Of a stretch of DNA of 64,000 nt, positions 31,301-39,956 are shown piece after piece. Source of the stretch: Flavobacteriales bacterium (GTDB lineage: Bacteria; Bacteroidota; Bacteroidia; Flavobacteriales_F; PHOS-HE28). The stretch is from positions 1,412,501 to 1,476,500 of the forward strand of contig JADJXH010000003.1 in NCBI GenBank assembly GCA_016715895.1. Direction: 5' to 3'. The notes beneath the pieces are model-generated. The model was not told the origin of the DNA and did no database searches. It saw nothing but the letters and a program-made list of their open reading frames with translations. Numbering within the stretch: position 1 is the first letter of the stretch; each line of letters opens with the position of its first letter. The position numbers and the translations under genes were made by a program.

Positions 31301-34300
31301 TGGTTCCGCTTACCCATGAAGGGGTCACAGTCAGCACCACCGGCTGGACCGCCTACTATGAGTGCCTTATCAGTGCGGCGAATGCCGGCGGACAAGGGAG
31401 CTTGGACGCCGCCGCTGCTACCCTCTATTTGGAGGGCTTGCGCGACGCCCTGATCGCCAACTGCGAAACGGCCTGTGAAGGCCACCGGGAGGCCTTCCGC
31501 TTGGAGGTCATGGACACCACGGAAGAGAACTGCGACGACCTGGACTCAGCGAACGTCGAATGCCTGGTGGATCGCTTGGTGGCCAATTGTGCCGCCCTGT
31601 GCAACGGGCTGGAAGTGCAGTACGACGCCAACTACACCCCTCCTCTGAACGGTTTGGGGCCTGCATCAACCCTCTCCTTCATCAATGGTGTGCTTACCGG
31701 AACGCCGGAACTGTACGTGCTGTTCGGGGCCGAGCAGGATCAGGATCTGAAGTGCGAGACCGGCATGGTGGATATGATCACCGCTGGGTACGACTATCCC
31801 GGAACGAACCTACCCATCACATCGGAGGAACTCGTCGCCCAGCTGAACGAAGCCTTGGACGACTATGCACGCTTCGTGTTCGAGTACGATCCGGACGATC
31901 CAACGACCTACGGCAACTACGGCTGGCAGGCCGACCCGATGGAGTTGACCGCCCGCCTGCGCCTGAGCCTGAACGGCCTGCATTGCATGCCGCTGGAGCT
32001 GGGCATGATGATCGGCAAAGAGTTGAACAATGTCAACTATGACGAGGATGACGACAGCCCCGGGCAAGCCAATTGCAACGCCGGCACCGGGCCCAGTGCG
32101 TACGAATGCCTGCGCCATGACCTGGAGAACTTCCAACCGTATCGCCTTACGCTGACGATCGATCCGGACGGCACACCGGTCACGCTCGTGCGCTTCAACT
32201 ACGGCGAGCCGGGCGATACCCCCCCGTGGATCGATCAGTTCGACGCCATGCTGGCCGCCGCCAACAACGGGGACGCACCCTTCACCGATGTCCATACCCG
32301 CTTCATCGTAGACGCGAACGGCGCCATCGACATCGCCGTCTGCTCCTTCGACAGCAATGGCGCGGTGGTGCTTTCGACCTGGACCATGCAGTCCAACACC
32401 ATTCCCATCGAATACACGGGAACCTACTGTAGCAGCGGGTTCGCGAACCCCCTGCTGAACGGGCATGATCACATGGGAGAGGTGTTCGTGCCTCAGCTCA
32501 TCGCCAACCATTGCAACAATATCCCACCGGTCACTGAAGCCTGGGTGGACATCCGGGACCGCTATGCTTCCTCATGCTACGACAGCACAGCATGTTCCAC
32601 GACCTGCACTTACTGGTGCCTCTCCTTCACGCACGGCATCCCCGTCAGCGAGGACGCCGATGAGATGCCCCTGCTCAGCTGCGACAGCGTGACCCAGGCG
32701 AACTACCACAATGCGATCATGGGCCAGCTGTACGACCTGGAGGTGGCCGCCCTGCAGACCTACAGCTCCGCCTACACCAGCACCTGCGCCGACCCGGCGA
32801 ACATCCAGGACGCCCTCACCTACAGCTACAGCCGCAACCAGCACCATTACACCCTTTACTACTACGACCGCGCCGGCAACCTCATCCGCACCGTGCCCCC
32901 CGAGGGTGTGGAGCCCTTCGTGGACCCCACCCCGCCCGTGGCCAACTGGCCCACCACCGCCACGGCCCACACCATGCGGACGCACTACGGCCACAACAGC
33001 CTGCAGCAACCCGTGCGGCAGGAGACCCCCGATGGCGGTGTCACCCGCTTCGGCTACGACCGCCTGGGCCGCCTGCGCATCAGCCAGAACGCCGAACAGC
33101 GCATCGCCAGCCCCGAGCGGTACAGCTACACCCGCTACGACGACCTGGGCCGCGTGGTGGAGGCCGGCGAAAGCCACGAGGTGCCCACCGGCGGCCTCAG
33201 CATCCAGGACCTGCTGGACCCCGGCAACGCCAACGCCGCCGCCTTCCTCAGCACCGAGCTCGCCTTCCCCGGCACCCTCGCCGACAAGCACGATGTGGTG
33301 CACACCCACTACACCGATCCCGCGCAGGGCATGGCCTACCTGGATGGCACCGCGCCCCGCCACCTGCTGAACCGCGTGGCCTGGACCGAGAGCGATGAGG
33401 ATGGGCAGCCCTCCACCGTGCACGACCGGGTGACCACCCACTACAGCTACGACCCGCACGGCAACGTGGAGTGGCTGGTGCAGGACCTGCCCGTGCTGGG
33501 CCGGCACTACGTGCGCTACCACTATGACCTGGTGAGCGGGCGCGTGCTGCAGGTGGACTACAACGAAGGCCGCCTCGATGCCTTCCACCAACGCTACGAC
33601 TACGACGCGGACGGCCGCATCGTGCACGCCGAGAGCAGCGTGGACGGCCTGCTCTGGGAGCGCGACGCGGAATACAGCTACTACCCGCACGGCCCCCTGA
33701 AGCGCACCGAGATCGGCGAGGACCGCCTGCAGGGCGTGGACCACACCTACACCCTGCAGGGCTGGCTGAAGGGCATCAACGACCCGCGCCTGGCCGGCAA
33801 CGACGCCGGGCAGGACGGTGACGCCGTGGGCCGCGACGCCTTCGGCATGGAGCTGCACTACTTCGCGAACGACTTCACGCGCACGGGATCCGCCTTCGCG
33901 CCAACGGCCACCACGTGGCCGGCAGACCTCTACAACGGCAACATCCGCGCTTGGGCCTTCAACACGGAGGCACTGAACGGGACGCCCCTGGACCCCCTGG
34001 GCTTCGGCTACACCTACGACGTGCTCAACCGCATCCGCCAGGCGGACAGCTACAGCCACGGCACCGGCTGGTCGGCCAACATCAACAACGAGCACCAGCG
34101 CGCCTACACCTTCGACGCCAACGGCAACCTGCAGACCCTGCTGCGACACGACGAGGGCGGTGCCTCGGTGGATGAGTTCGACTACGCCTACGCCGCGGGC
34201 ACCAACCGGCTGACGGAGGTGGAGGACGGCCACCCCGCCGATGGCCAACTGAACGAAGATCACGCCTACGCCTACAACGCCATCGGGCAGCTGACCCAGG

Positions 34301-36936
34301 AGAGCTGGACCCCCACCGGTGGCTCACCGGAGCACATCGCCATCTCCTGGACCCCCGCCGGCAAAGTGCGCCAGGTGACCCTGAAGGACGGCCGCACCCT
34401 GCGCTTCCTCTACGATGCCGCCGGCCACCGCGTGATGAAGGCCGACCTGGCCCAGCCCGACAACGGCTTCACCGCCCCCCTGACCGAAGGGGATGAGATC
34501 ACCACCTACGTGCGCGACGCCCAGGGCAACCTGCTGGCCACCTACCTCCGCACCGCCGAAGAGGTGGGTACCCTGGTGGAGGACCGCACCAACCTGGAGG
34601 AACAGCCCCTTTACGGCAGCAGCCGCCTGGGCCTGCACACCCCCACCGCACCCCTTACCGTGCACCTGCAGACCTGGGACGGCAGCACCGCCATCCCGCA
34701 GCCCCTGGACCTGCCCCGCAAGGCCGAAGCCCACCGCTTGGGCCTGGCCGCGGACCAGAAATGGTACCTGGGCATACACCTGCTGGTGCCCCGCACCACC
34801 GCCTTCCACGACCCGGCCGACTTCAGCGTCAGCGAGCAGAACGGCGGGCTGCCCCTGTGGTGGGCCGACCGCTCGGAGAACACCTACCGCGCCGAGGACC
34901 GCCAGGGCAACACCCTGTTCACCGCCGTCAGCGTGCGGCTGATGCAGCCCTTGCAGCCCATCACCAGCACACAGGTCTTCGACCGCAACGGCGTGCCCAT
35001 GTACAGCAACGGCTGGCTGGTGGGCGCCCTGTGGAACGGCGCCACCTTGAGCGCCCAGGTGCCCGGTGAACCGCATCTCCACTACCTGTTCACCATCGCC
35101 CAGGACGGCAAGCCCTACGCGCACCTCATCGACCTCTCCAGCACGGGCCACGGCTCGCAGGGCGAGGTGGTGATCGCCAACATCGCCCTGGACGGCGGCG
35201 GCCCCCTCACCTACCAGCGCGGCATGGCCGTGGTGGACGACCGCAGCGGCTACGGCCCCACCACCCTCTTTCTGCTGGGCCACAGCGGCACCCAGGCCCA
35301 GCTGCGCGCCCTGTCGGTGGCCGCCTTCCATGCCGACAACAACACCCCCGACTGGCACACCCTGGAGACCGTGACGGCCACCCCCGCCATCCTCAAGGGG
35401 CGCCTGCAGCCCAGCCCCGATGGACAGCGCCTGGCCTACGCCCGCACCACCGGCTCCGGCATGGGCCTGCTGCAGTGGGGCGGCAACGAGCTGCGCGTGG
35501 TGTCGCTGGACCCCGGCCGCCTGGCCCTCAGCGGGGCGCCCCTCACGGTCACCGGCCCCACGGGCCGCATCTCCGGCTTGGACTTCAGCCCGGCGGCCGA
35601 CTACCTTTACTTCACCGTGAGCGGGTTGAGCTACCCCACCACCCAGCGCCTCTACCGCCTGCCCCTGGCCGGCGGCGCCATCGCCCCAATGGCCTGGCAC
35701 GTGACCGATGTGCGGCGCAACGCCCAGCAGGGCGGCACCGACATGCTGTGCACCACCACCACCGGCCTGCGCCGCATCGCCCAGCCGGACGATGCCAGCC
35801 CTGTGCAGACCACCCATGCCCTGCCCGGCATCCAGCCCGCCCTGGCCCTGCAACCGGTGCTGATCGGCCCGGACCGCAGCACCAGCACCCGCCACCTGGG
35901 CCGCCGCCGCTACGAGCTCACCGACCACCTGGGCAACGTCCGCGCCGTGGTGGGCGACCGCAAGCTCAGCGACTTCGAGCTGAATGTCGCTCCGCTAGTC
36001 CTGGTGCCCAGCAGCTTCAGGGCGGAAGTTCTGTCCTACGCGGACTATGATCCCTTCGGGAGTTTGCTCGATGAGCGGCATGCGTTGGCGTACCGGTTCG
36101 GGTTCCAAGGACAGGAACAGGATGATGAGATACACGACGATCCGGGGACGAGCTATGCCTACAAGTACCGGATGCATGACACAAGGGTGGGAAGGTTCTG
36201 GAGCGTCGATCCGTTGGCTGCGAAGTACCCCCACAACTCGCCGTATGCGTTCAGTGAGAATAAAGTTATTGATCATAAGGAACTGGAAGGGTTGGAAGGG
36301 ATACCAGCTGGAAAGGATCAGGTGACTGGATACTTTATTTCACCAAACGATTCGAACTCCGATTTGGGACAATGGGACACACAAGTGATTTATCCTCAGG
36401 GTCCAGCCGATCCTCCGCAAGCAGATCCAATGATGCGGTTAATAATCGAAACAGTCCTACCATTTTCGGAAATCAATCAATTGATCACCGGTGAGGATGA
36501 TAACGGTCATGAAGCAAGCCGTACGGCAGCGGCAGGCTGGCTGATCCTTGGCTTCATTCCCGGTCAGCGGTTGGCCAAACCGGTGGTGAGATTAACCCGA
36601 AGTGCAGGCCAGGGATTGGCAGCAGTTGGATTCAGAAGTACCAAACTCTTGAACAAACACTACGCCGACCACGCTAGTAAGTTCAATGGCCTGTTCAAGA
36701 ACGCGACAGAATATGAACAAGCTGCAAAACATTTTTTTGCATCTTCCGGTGATAACGTGTTTGAATACACCCGCACTCAAGGCGAATTCGCCGGTGATTT
36801 GGTCAAATACGATATGAATAAGAATCTCTTTGGCGTTGCCGACAAAGATGGTGTGATAAAGACATTCTACAAGCCAAAGGATGGCTCGAAGTATTTTGAG
36901 GAGCAGTTGGTAAAGGATTTTCCAACGACACAATAA
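28300..36936 (+). CDS. Giant RHS repeat toxin with internal beta-propeller-like insert and C-terminal RNase-like tip
   Basis: A 2878-residue secreted polymorphic toxin. Order: signal peptide (1-31); Ig/Fn3-like and Cys-rich regions (to about 1500); YD/RHS repeats (about 1510-2100, e.g. RFGYDRLGRLRIS, YDDLGRVVE) ending YVRDAQGNLLATYL and LYGSSRLGL. A 410-residue PD40/WD40-like segment (about 2117-2527, with SPDGQRLAYAR and LDFSPAADYLYFT) comes next. The RHS core resumes (RRYELTDHLGNVRAVV, YDPFG, VGRFWSVDPLAAKYPHNSPYAFSENKV), then a variable tip (2668-2878). The last 90 residues (KHYADHASKF, VKYDMNKNLFGVADKDGVIKT) resemble BECR-fold RNase toxins. That fold assignment is tentative. DNA turns AT-richer after the conserved tip, as expected for an exchanged cassette. 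Confidence 0.92.
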   Translation: MKTAPLFRERTARCALPLLVLLLVCTTGRAQGPYTLIEDELELDDALFNDPASTLFTLVNPFAPPAPTICGADWTYEGVRLDLRLSTGETNDLGAETFQTTVPLVVRAVDALGDPYFVVPCTLSVDQNAPEQWFTLDLALQFTAAEQVEVVLDGAPSFTPSNLPLAHIRLNADLHLHQRIALTAIPHTLNAVALTSAGSNRVRFEWSYQHNGCNIIYPRYELQVLRLHDLGGAGHAPHALQSATVDWSQAAVLHLDSDPKGALQRLDLTLAEGTGFYAWRVRPITNYHDGGTVDPRNWGLWSAHSPATQGSTVTGLDAVGYTPPAACGVWPADQGGPAIFFYDQFDDDRTWSYARTYSEGQAHTGIPLRMAEGMTYVTALLQPDQQQQRQSTEGYVVASRTVHDRAGRPAVSSLPFPITGQPGLGYVEQLLTNTGNSDYSAGDFDVTPHTADPANGPYYTNTNPDSEVPDAEGYPYTRTVFHPDGRPRQASAPGSTFAFDGTAPPTTANYFASVTRTELARVFGTEAYDPAAVHHVISVDPNQVITSTYQDKEGKVLATSIISTTDVLSQLPLESQANGGYTITETLAGNVSVGDHVAEATTNLYVEAQNTSIELTYSITPQDVIDACVNFCRHCDYVVEISLVNVDTGVDLIASACPAWSSFPIFTDLTCNAPASYPTTCTVVANDRGVYQLRKRIRVNNMANGQPVLYTHLTDLSQAYADHWDNLPVNDVLNVLTDPALGLDDLWDLVNVDPEVDTEFTLDLGCGEEPSYPVLPCAVCTLHFEQWLEHLQEEYNAVAAALNNDGDANNNISTIEISPSPNFTHNGLFDYPESGNVSAVFERGDVLALLANMSTVVDENNELVYTCDELLACWHSAVIAYTTALAAGQTVIELGQVDLSDVPGGTPPIQSNATLELHFMDIFLDCAGRQLQGCTDDAGDTGYQNDDLYDDTDYDHNPNSGYLGYLTHAYAYFYCTGLPNDDCASSLAGDFGPTLSDWDELVPLTHEGVTVSTTGWTAYYECLISAANAGGQGSLDAAAATLYLEGLRDALIANCETACEGHREAFRLEVMDTTEENCDDLDSANVECLVDRLVANCAALCNGLEVQYDANYTPPLNGLGPASTLSFINGVLTGTPELYVLFGAEQDQDLKCETGMVDMITAGYDYPGTNLPITSEELVAQLNEALDDYARFVFEYDPDDPTTYGNYGWQADPMELTARLRLSLNGLHCMPLELGMMIGKELNNVNYDEDDDSPGQANCNAGTGPSAYECLRHDLENFQPYRLTLTIDPDGTPVTLVRFNYGEPGDTPPWIDQFDAMLAAANNGDAPFTDVHTRFIVDANGAIDIAVCSFDSNGAVVLSTWTMQSNTIPIEYTGTYCSSGFANPLLNGHDHMGEVFVPQLIANHCNNIPPVTEAWVDIRDRYASSCYDSTACSTTCTYWCLSFTHGIPVSEDADEMPLLSCDSVTQANYHNAIMGQLYDLEVAALQTYSSAYTSTCADPANIQDALTYSYSRNQHHYTLYYYDRAGNLIRTVPPEGVEPFVDPTPPVANWPTTATAHTMRTHYGHNSLQQPVRQETPDGGVTRFGYDRLGRLRISQNAEQRIASPERYSYTRYDDLGRVVEAGESHEVPTGGLSIQDLLDPGNANAAAFLSTELAFPGTLADKHDVVHTHYTDPAQGMAYLDGTAPRHLLNRVAWTESDEDGQPSTVHDRVTTHYSYDPHGNVEWLVQDLPVLGRHYVRYHYDLVSGRVLQVDYNEGRLDAFHQRYDYDADGRIVHAESSVDGLLWERDAEYSYYPHGPLKRTEIGEDRLQGVDHTYTLQGWLKGINDPRLAGNDAGQDGDAVGRDAFGMELHYFANDFTRTGSAFAPTATTWPADLYNGNIRAWAFNTEALNGTPLDPLGFGYTYDVLNRIRQADSYSHGTGWSANINNEHQRAYTFDANGNLQTLLRHDEGGASVDEFDYAYAAGTNRLTEVEDGHPADGQLNEDHAYAYNAIGQLTQESWTPTGGSPEHIAISWTPAGKVRQVTLKDGRTLRFLYDAAGHRVMKADLAQPDNGFTAPLTEGDEITTYVRDAQGNLLATYLRTAEEVGTLVEDRTNLEEQPLYGSSRLGLHTPTAPLTVHLQTWDGSTAIPQPLDLPRKAEAHRLGLAADQKWYLGIHLLVPRTTAFHDPADFSVSEQNGGLPLWWADRSENTYRAEDRQGNTLFTAVSVRLMQPLQPITSTQVFDRNGVPMYSNGWLVGALWNGATLSAQVPGEPHLHYLFTIAQDGKPYAHLIDLSSTGHGSQGEVVIANIALDGGGPLTYQRGMAVVDDRSGYGPTTLFLLGHSGTQAQLRALSVAAFHADNNTPDWHTLETVTATPAILKGRLQPSPDGQRLAYARTTGSGMGLLQWGGNELRVVSLDPGRLALSGAPLTVTGPTGRISGLDFSPAADYLYFTVSGLSYPTTQRLYRLPLAGGAIAPMAWHVTDVRRNAQQGGTDMLCTTTTGLRRIAQPDDASPVQTTHALPGIQPALALQPVLIGPDRSTSTRHLGRRRYELTDHLGNVRAVVGDRKLSDFELNVAPLVLVPSSFRAEVLSYADYDPFGSLLDERHALAYRFGFQGQEQDDEIHDDPGTSYAYKYRMHDTRVGRFWSVDPLAAKYPHNSPYAFSENKVIDHKELEGLEGIPAGKDQVTGYFISPNDSNSDLGQWDTQVIYPQGPADPPQADPMMRLIIETVLPFSEINQLITGEDDNGHEASRTAAAGWLILGFIPGQRLAKPVVRLTRSAGQGLAAVGFRSTKLLNKHYADHASKFNGLFKNATEYEQAAKHFFASSGDNVFEYTRTQGEFAGDLVKYDMNKNLFGVADKDGVIKTFYKPKDGSKYFEEQLVKDFPTTQ

Positions 36937-36944
36937 GATTGACG

Positions 36945-37250
36945 ATGAGGAAATACACCAATGAAGAACTGTTGTGCATTTGTCCGGTTTGCGGGTATGA
37001 CAATCTTGAGCAGCCGCCTTTTAGTTCATCTGGCTTTCCTACCTACGAAACCTGCTCTTGTTGTGGATTTGAATTTGGATTCACGGATGAGTCTGAAAAA
37101 TGGACATATGAAGCTTACCGAGAGAGATGGATTCAAGAAGGTTGCTTCTTCAAGTACGCACCGGATCGTCCCAAGAATTGGTCTGTTGAACAAGCTATGC
37201 TTCAGCTCCATAACCTTGAACGGGTGAAGCATTTTGTGCCACGCAAATAG
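36945..37250 (+). CDS. Putative immunity protein, CPCC-type zinc-ribbon
   Basis: A 101-residue protein with two cysteine knuckles, CICPVCGYDN and ETCSCCGFEFG. WTYEAYRERWIQEGCFF and KNWSVEQAMLQL then follow. The pattern resembles the small cysteine-rich CPCC family. It starts 8 nt after the RHS toxin stop, has no signal peptide and shares the low GC of the toxin tip. These are the usual marks of a cognate cytosolic immunity gene. Function is inferred from position. The ATG is preferred over the in-frame TTG at 36939. Confidence 0.8.
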   Translation: MRKYTNEELLCICPVCGYDNLEQPPFSSSGFPTYETCSCCGFEFGFTDESEKWTYEAYRERWIQEGCFFKYAPDRPKNWSVEQAMLQLHNLERVKHFVPRK

Positions 37251-37628
37251 GTCTCAGCCCCAAATCGCGCAAGTTTTCGGCGTGCGGAGGCTTTTGCGGG
37301 CGGGCCGGTCGCCATCGCCAGGGCGCTACGGCGATGACACCCGGCGACTTGTGCGCCGCACAATCCCCCGCACAATCCCACTCATCCATGCACCCCAGGC
37401 GTGCCGAAGATGGGACAGGGGGGTGTTCGTGGGAAAATGACAGCTGAGCATCCCCTTTGGGTCGAGGAGCAGGATGGAAGTGAGTGATCACCCGCGTTGG
37501 CCCGGCGGGTGCGCGGCGTGCCTGACGAGGAGAAGCCCGTTGCTGCGGGACATGAGGGCCGATGCGCGTCGCTGTCGCCGGCAAGGCCATCTCGCGGCAT
37601 TTCACTGCCACGCAGAGCCTTGAAGCGT
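37251..37628. other. Intergenic region after the RHS operon
   Basis: About 380 bp with no supported gene. It contains CCGCACAATCCC repeated almost back to back around 37356-37379, and a 25-bp sequence (37367-37391) shared with the right flank of the IS3 element at 47.2 kb. The part nearest the transposase gene probably includes the end of that mobile element, but I could not identify terminal inverted repeats. Confidence 0.6.
37367..37391. repeat. 25-bp dispersed repeat, copy 1
   Basis: CCCGCACAATCCCACTCATC and the following 5 bases match 47216-47240 at 23 of 25 positions, in the same orientation. Copy 2 is exactly where the IS3 element inserted. Both copies lie in non-coding DNA of the toxin/transposon island, and copy 1 lies just after a toxin/immunity pair. 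Confidence 0.6.
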
Positions 37629-38942
37629 TCAACCAGGTGGCTGGGCCGGGAGCTCGGGCTTGTCGTCGCACGCGCCGCAGGCCAGGCCGGGGTTGGTGCT
37701 GCGGCGAAGAGCACGGGCCGCAGCGCGTTCCGCAGCGTGGCCCGGTGCATGGTGGGGCGTCCGCATCGGCCAGCCGAAATAGGCTTCGTCCGGGGTCAGT
37801 CCGTTCAGGGCTTCGAGGGGGCGCACGGCGTTCTCCTCGTGGAAGGCGGCGTCCACGCGGCGGCGCAGCACCGCACCATCGGCCGGCGGGTCGCTGAGCA
37901 GGAAGCCATACTTGAGGCGCTTGTGCACCGCCTCCACCATGGAGTTGGACCACGGGAGGTCGCGCAAGGCTACGCGGTGCTGCAGCCCGGGGTGCAGGCG
38001 GGCCACCAGGCGGTGCACGGGCCGGCCCGTGTTCTCGGACCCGCCGTCGGAGAGGACCTCCACGGGCAAGCCATCCGAACGCACGGACCGGGCCCAGGCC
38101 AGTTGGAGCAGGGCCACCACATGCGCGGCGCGGGGCCGTTCATGCACGGCCCAGGCGAGCTTGCGCCGGCTGTAGTTGTCCACCAGCACATGGATGGCCC
38201 AGCGCTGGCCGTCCGTGGTCCGGAACGGGGTCACGTCCACGTGCCAGAGCGCATCGGGCCGGGTGGCCCGTGGTCCGGGCGGGTGGCGCTTCTTGCGTGG
38301 CACGCGGCGGGATGGGAGGCCCAGGGCCTGGCGGTAGCGGTACCAGGTGGAGCGGGCGGCATGTACCAGACCCTCGCGCGCGGCCCAGTGGGCCAGGGAG
38401 CTTACCGGCCAATGCGCTTTGCCGGGGTCCTGGAGCACGGTGCGGAGGGCATCGCGTTCGGCGGGCAGAAGCTGGCCGGAGTGACGCCGCCGACAGCGGT
38501 CCAGGGGCGAGGGTCCGCAGGCCGGTGCAGTGCGGGCACGCCAGCTCCTGTAGGTGCGCAGGGGCAGGCCCAGGAAGCGGAGCACGCGGCGCAGGGGCAG
38601 CCGTTCGGCGCCGCTCCGGATGGCGGCGAGCAGCGCGGACCGCTGGGGCATGGTACCGATCCTCCAAGCCCCTTCACGGAACCCGCGCAGCAGCAGGTGG
38701 AGCCGGGCGTAGGCCATGCATAGGCGCCGCAGCCGTTCATGTCGGGCGGTCAGGCGCAACAAGTCGAGCTGCTCGGTGGTGAGGCGGCCGAGGGCAGCGC
38801 CTTGGTACTTGTTCGCCGGCTCGTGCCGCCACCGGTGGCGGTTGCTTCGGGGAATGCGTTGGAACATGCCATCCGGCAGCGCCTCTTCGGCACCCGTGCG
38901 GATCAGGTCCTTGAGGGTGGTGTGGTAGCTGGCTCGGCGCAT
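37629..38942 (-). CDS. DDE transposase with integrase (rve) core
   Basis: A 437-residue single-frame transposase. A helix-turn-helix-like N-terminal half (RLPLRRVLRFLGLPLRTYRSWRA) is followed by a retroviral-integrase-type core. The catalytic residues are Asp in WHVDVTPF (about residue 236), Asp in VLSDGGSENT, and Glu in NSMVEAVHKRLKYG. This fits the IS3/IS481 superfamily, but it is unrelated in detail to the IS3 transposase at 46 kb. The ends of the element were not found, so it may be a full insertion sequence or a decayed one. It separates the RHS operon from the mini-RHS island. Confidence 0.88.
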   Translation of the reverse strand: MRRASYHTTLKDLIRTGAEEALPDGMFQRIPRSNRHRWRHEPANKYQGAALGRLTTEQLDLLRLTARHERLRRLCMAYARLHLLLRGFREGAWRIGTMPQRSALLAAIRSGAERLPLRRVLRFLGLPLRTYRSWRARTAPACGPSPLDRCRRRHSGQLLPAERDALRTVLQDPGKAHWPVSSLAHWAAREGLVHAARSTWYRYRQALGLPSRRVPRKKRHPPGPRATRPDALWHVDVTPFRTTDGQRWAIHVLVDNYSRRKLAWAVHERPRAAHVVALLQLAWARSVRSDGLPVEVLSDGGSENTGRPVHRLVARLHPGLQHRVALRDLPWSNSMVEAVHKRLKYGFLLSDPPADGAVLRRRVDAAFHEENAVRPLEALNGLTPDEAYFGWPMRTPHHAPGHAAERAAARALRRSTNPGLACGACDDKPELPAQPPG

Positions 38943-39107
38943 GGACCTACTTATCGAACCTTAAGCAAGTTCCCCCAGTAGCCCGGGATCGTCAAGTGGG
39001 CGTGGACCCGCCGGTGATGTCGACCCGGATACTGATGACCAACTCAGAATGCTATTTCCATTTCCGAGAGAAGCACAGAACACGCCCCGATGCAGCCCCT
39101 TCCACTG

Positions 39108-39536
39108 CCCCCCAAACGAACAACCCCGCTTGCGCGGGCTGCTCGATGAGGGTGGTGCCCTGCCTGCGGGCAGGGGCGCGCGCCGCTTAGCGCACCAGGC
39201 TGTGGGCCACATCGCGCCAGGGGCTGCTGCCCTTGGTGCCGGTGGCGCGCACACGGAACCAGTGCTCCCTGGCGCTCTCCAAGCCTTTGAGCACGTGCCG
39301 GATGCGGGTGGTCTCGCCCACATCCTTCCAGGCCTCGGCATCATCCGGGGTTGCACCGTTGTGCTGGATCACGTAGAGGCTGGCGCCCGGGGTGGTGGCC
39401 CAGTCGAGGAGCACCTCCCCCTTGTGGTCGCGGATCCGCGCGCAGCTTCAGCGGCCGGGGATCTCCGTCAACAGGTTACGCGCTGAGCGCACGAAGAAGC
39501 CGGCGTCCTGGATCAGGACCGCGTCGCCGCCTGCGA
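39108..39536 (-). repeat. Duplicated segment, copy A (partial)
   Basis: This 429-bp stretch matches 47444-47876 in the same orientation, with only scattered substitutions and three small indels (1, 2 and 1 bp). It covers the downstream hairpins and the C-terminal half of the Fn3 gene. Homology stops abruptly at both ends (39108 and 39536). The DNA between the transposase and this copy (38943-39107) shows no gene. Confidence 0.85.
39187..39536 (-). pseudogene. Truncated, frameshifted copy of the Fn3-domain gene
   Basis: The C-terminal 75 or so residues (LLDWATTPGASLYVIQHNGA to WRDVAHSLVR) are in frame and nearly identical to the intact protein at 47524-48141. Going upstream, a missing GC in a GC-repeat run near 39437 and a missing G near 39454 break the frame. 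The match then ends at 39536, so the N-terminal half is gone. No start codon supports a functional product. Confidence 0.8.
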
Positions 39537-39761
39537 ACCTGCACGGGTCGAAGCATCTCGAGCGGTCTCGCATTCGTGCCCTGATCAACCGTCATGCCCG
39601 AAAATGAACCGGGCTTGGTCCTTCACTGGCTCGTTCGCTATTGTTTTGCTGGCAGGTGCACATTGGCCCCTGGAGTGAGCATACCCACACCCGAACGCTG
39701 CCCGGGGCAGAGATCAGGCTCTGCACCAACCCTGGCACCCCACCGGGATCAATACTTCGCC

Positions 39762-39769
39762 TATCTTTA
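39762..39769 (+). promoter_or_regulatory. -7-like promoter box of mini-RHS gene 1
   Basis: TATCTTTA (one mismatch to TAnnTTTG) within CTATCTTTAGCA. The same 12-mer occurs at 41942-41953 upstream of the transglutaminase/mini-RHS operon. It lies 187 nt upstream of the chosen start of the toxin gene. A 60-codon frame starting at 39785 intervenes, so the true start or a frameshift is uncertain. Confidence 0.45.
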
Positions 39770-39956
39770 GCATCGCCGTACGCCATGGACGACCTATCCC
39801 AGCCGCCAAAGAACATGCACAGCATTGGCGCTCCGATGCGGACACAGACCTTCGGGGTGCCGCAGGGCCAGCGACCATACCGTTCTGCCCTACCCCAATG
39901 GGTACCGGGTAGGACCTACCTCCTCGTTCCTCCACCCGCGAAACGCCTCTCCACGC

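Noticed and set aside
32572..35928. Two long minus-strand open frames under the RHS repeats
   Set aside because: Both are antisense to YD repeats and the propeller segment and mirror their repetitiveness. No domains.
37382..38000. Additional frames on both strands around the 3' end of the transposase
   Set aside because: They overlap the transposase antisense or the gap and show no family motifs or start context.
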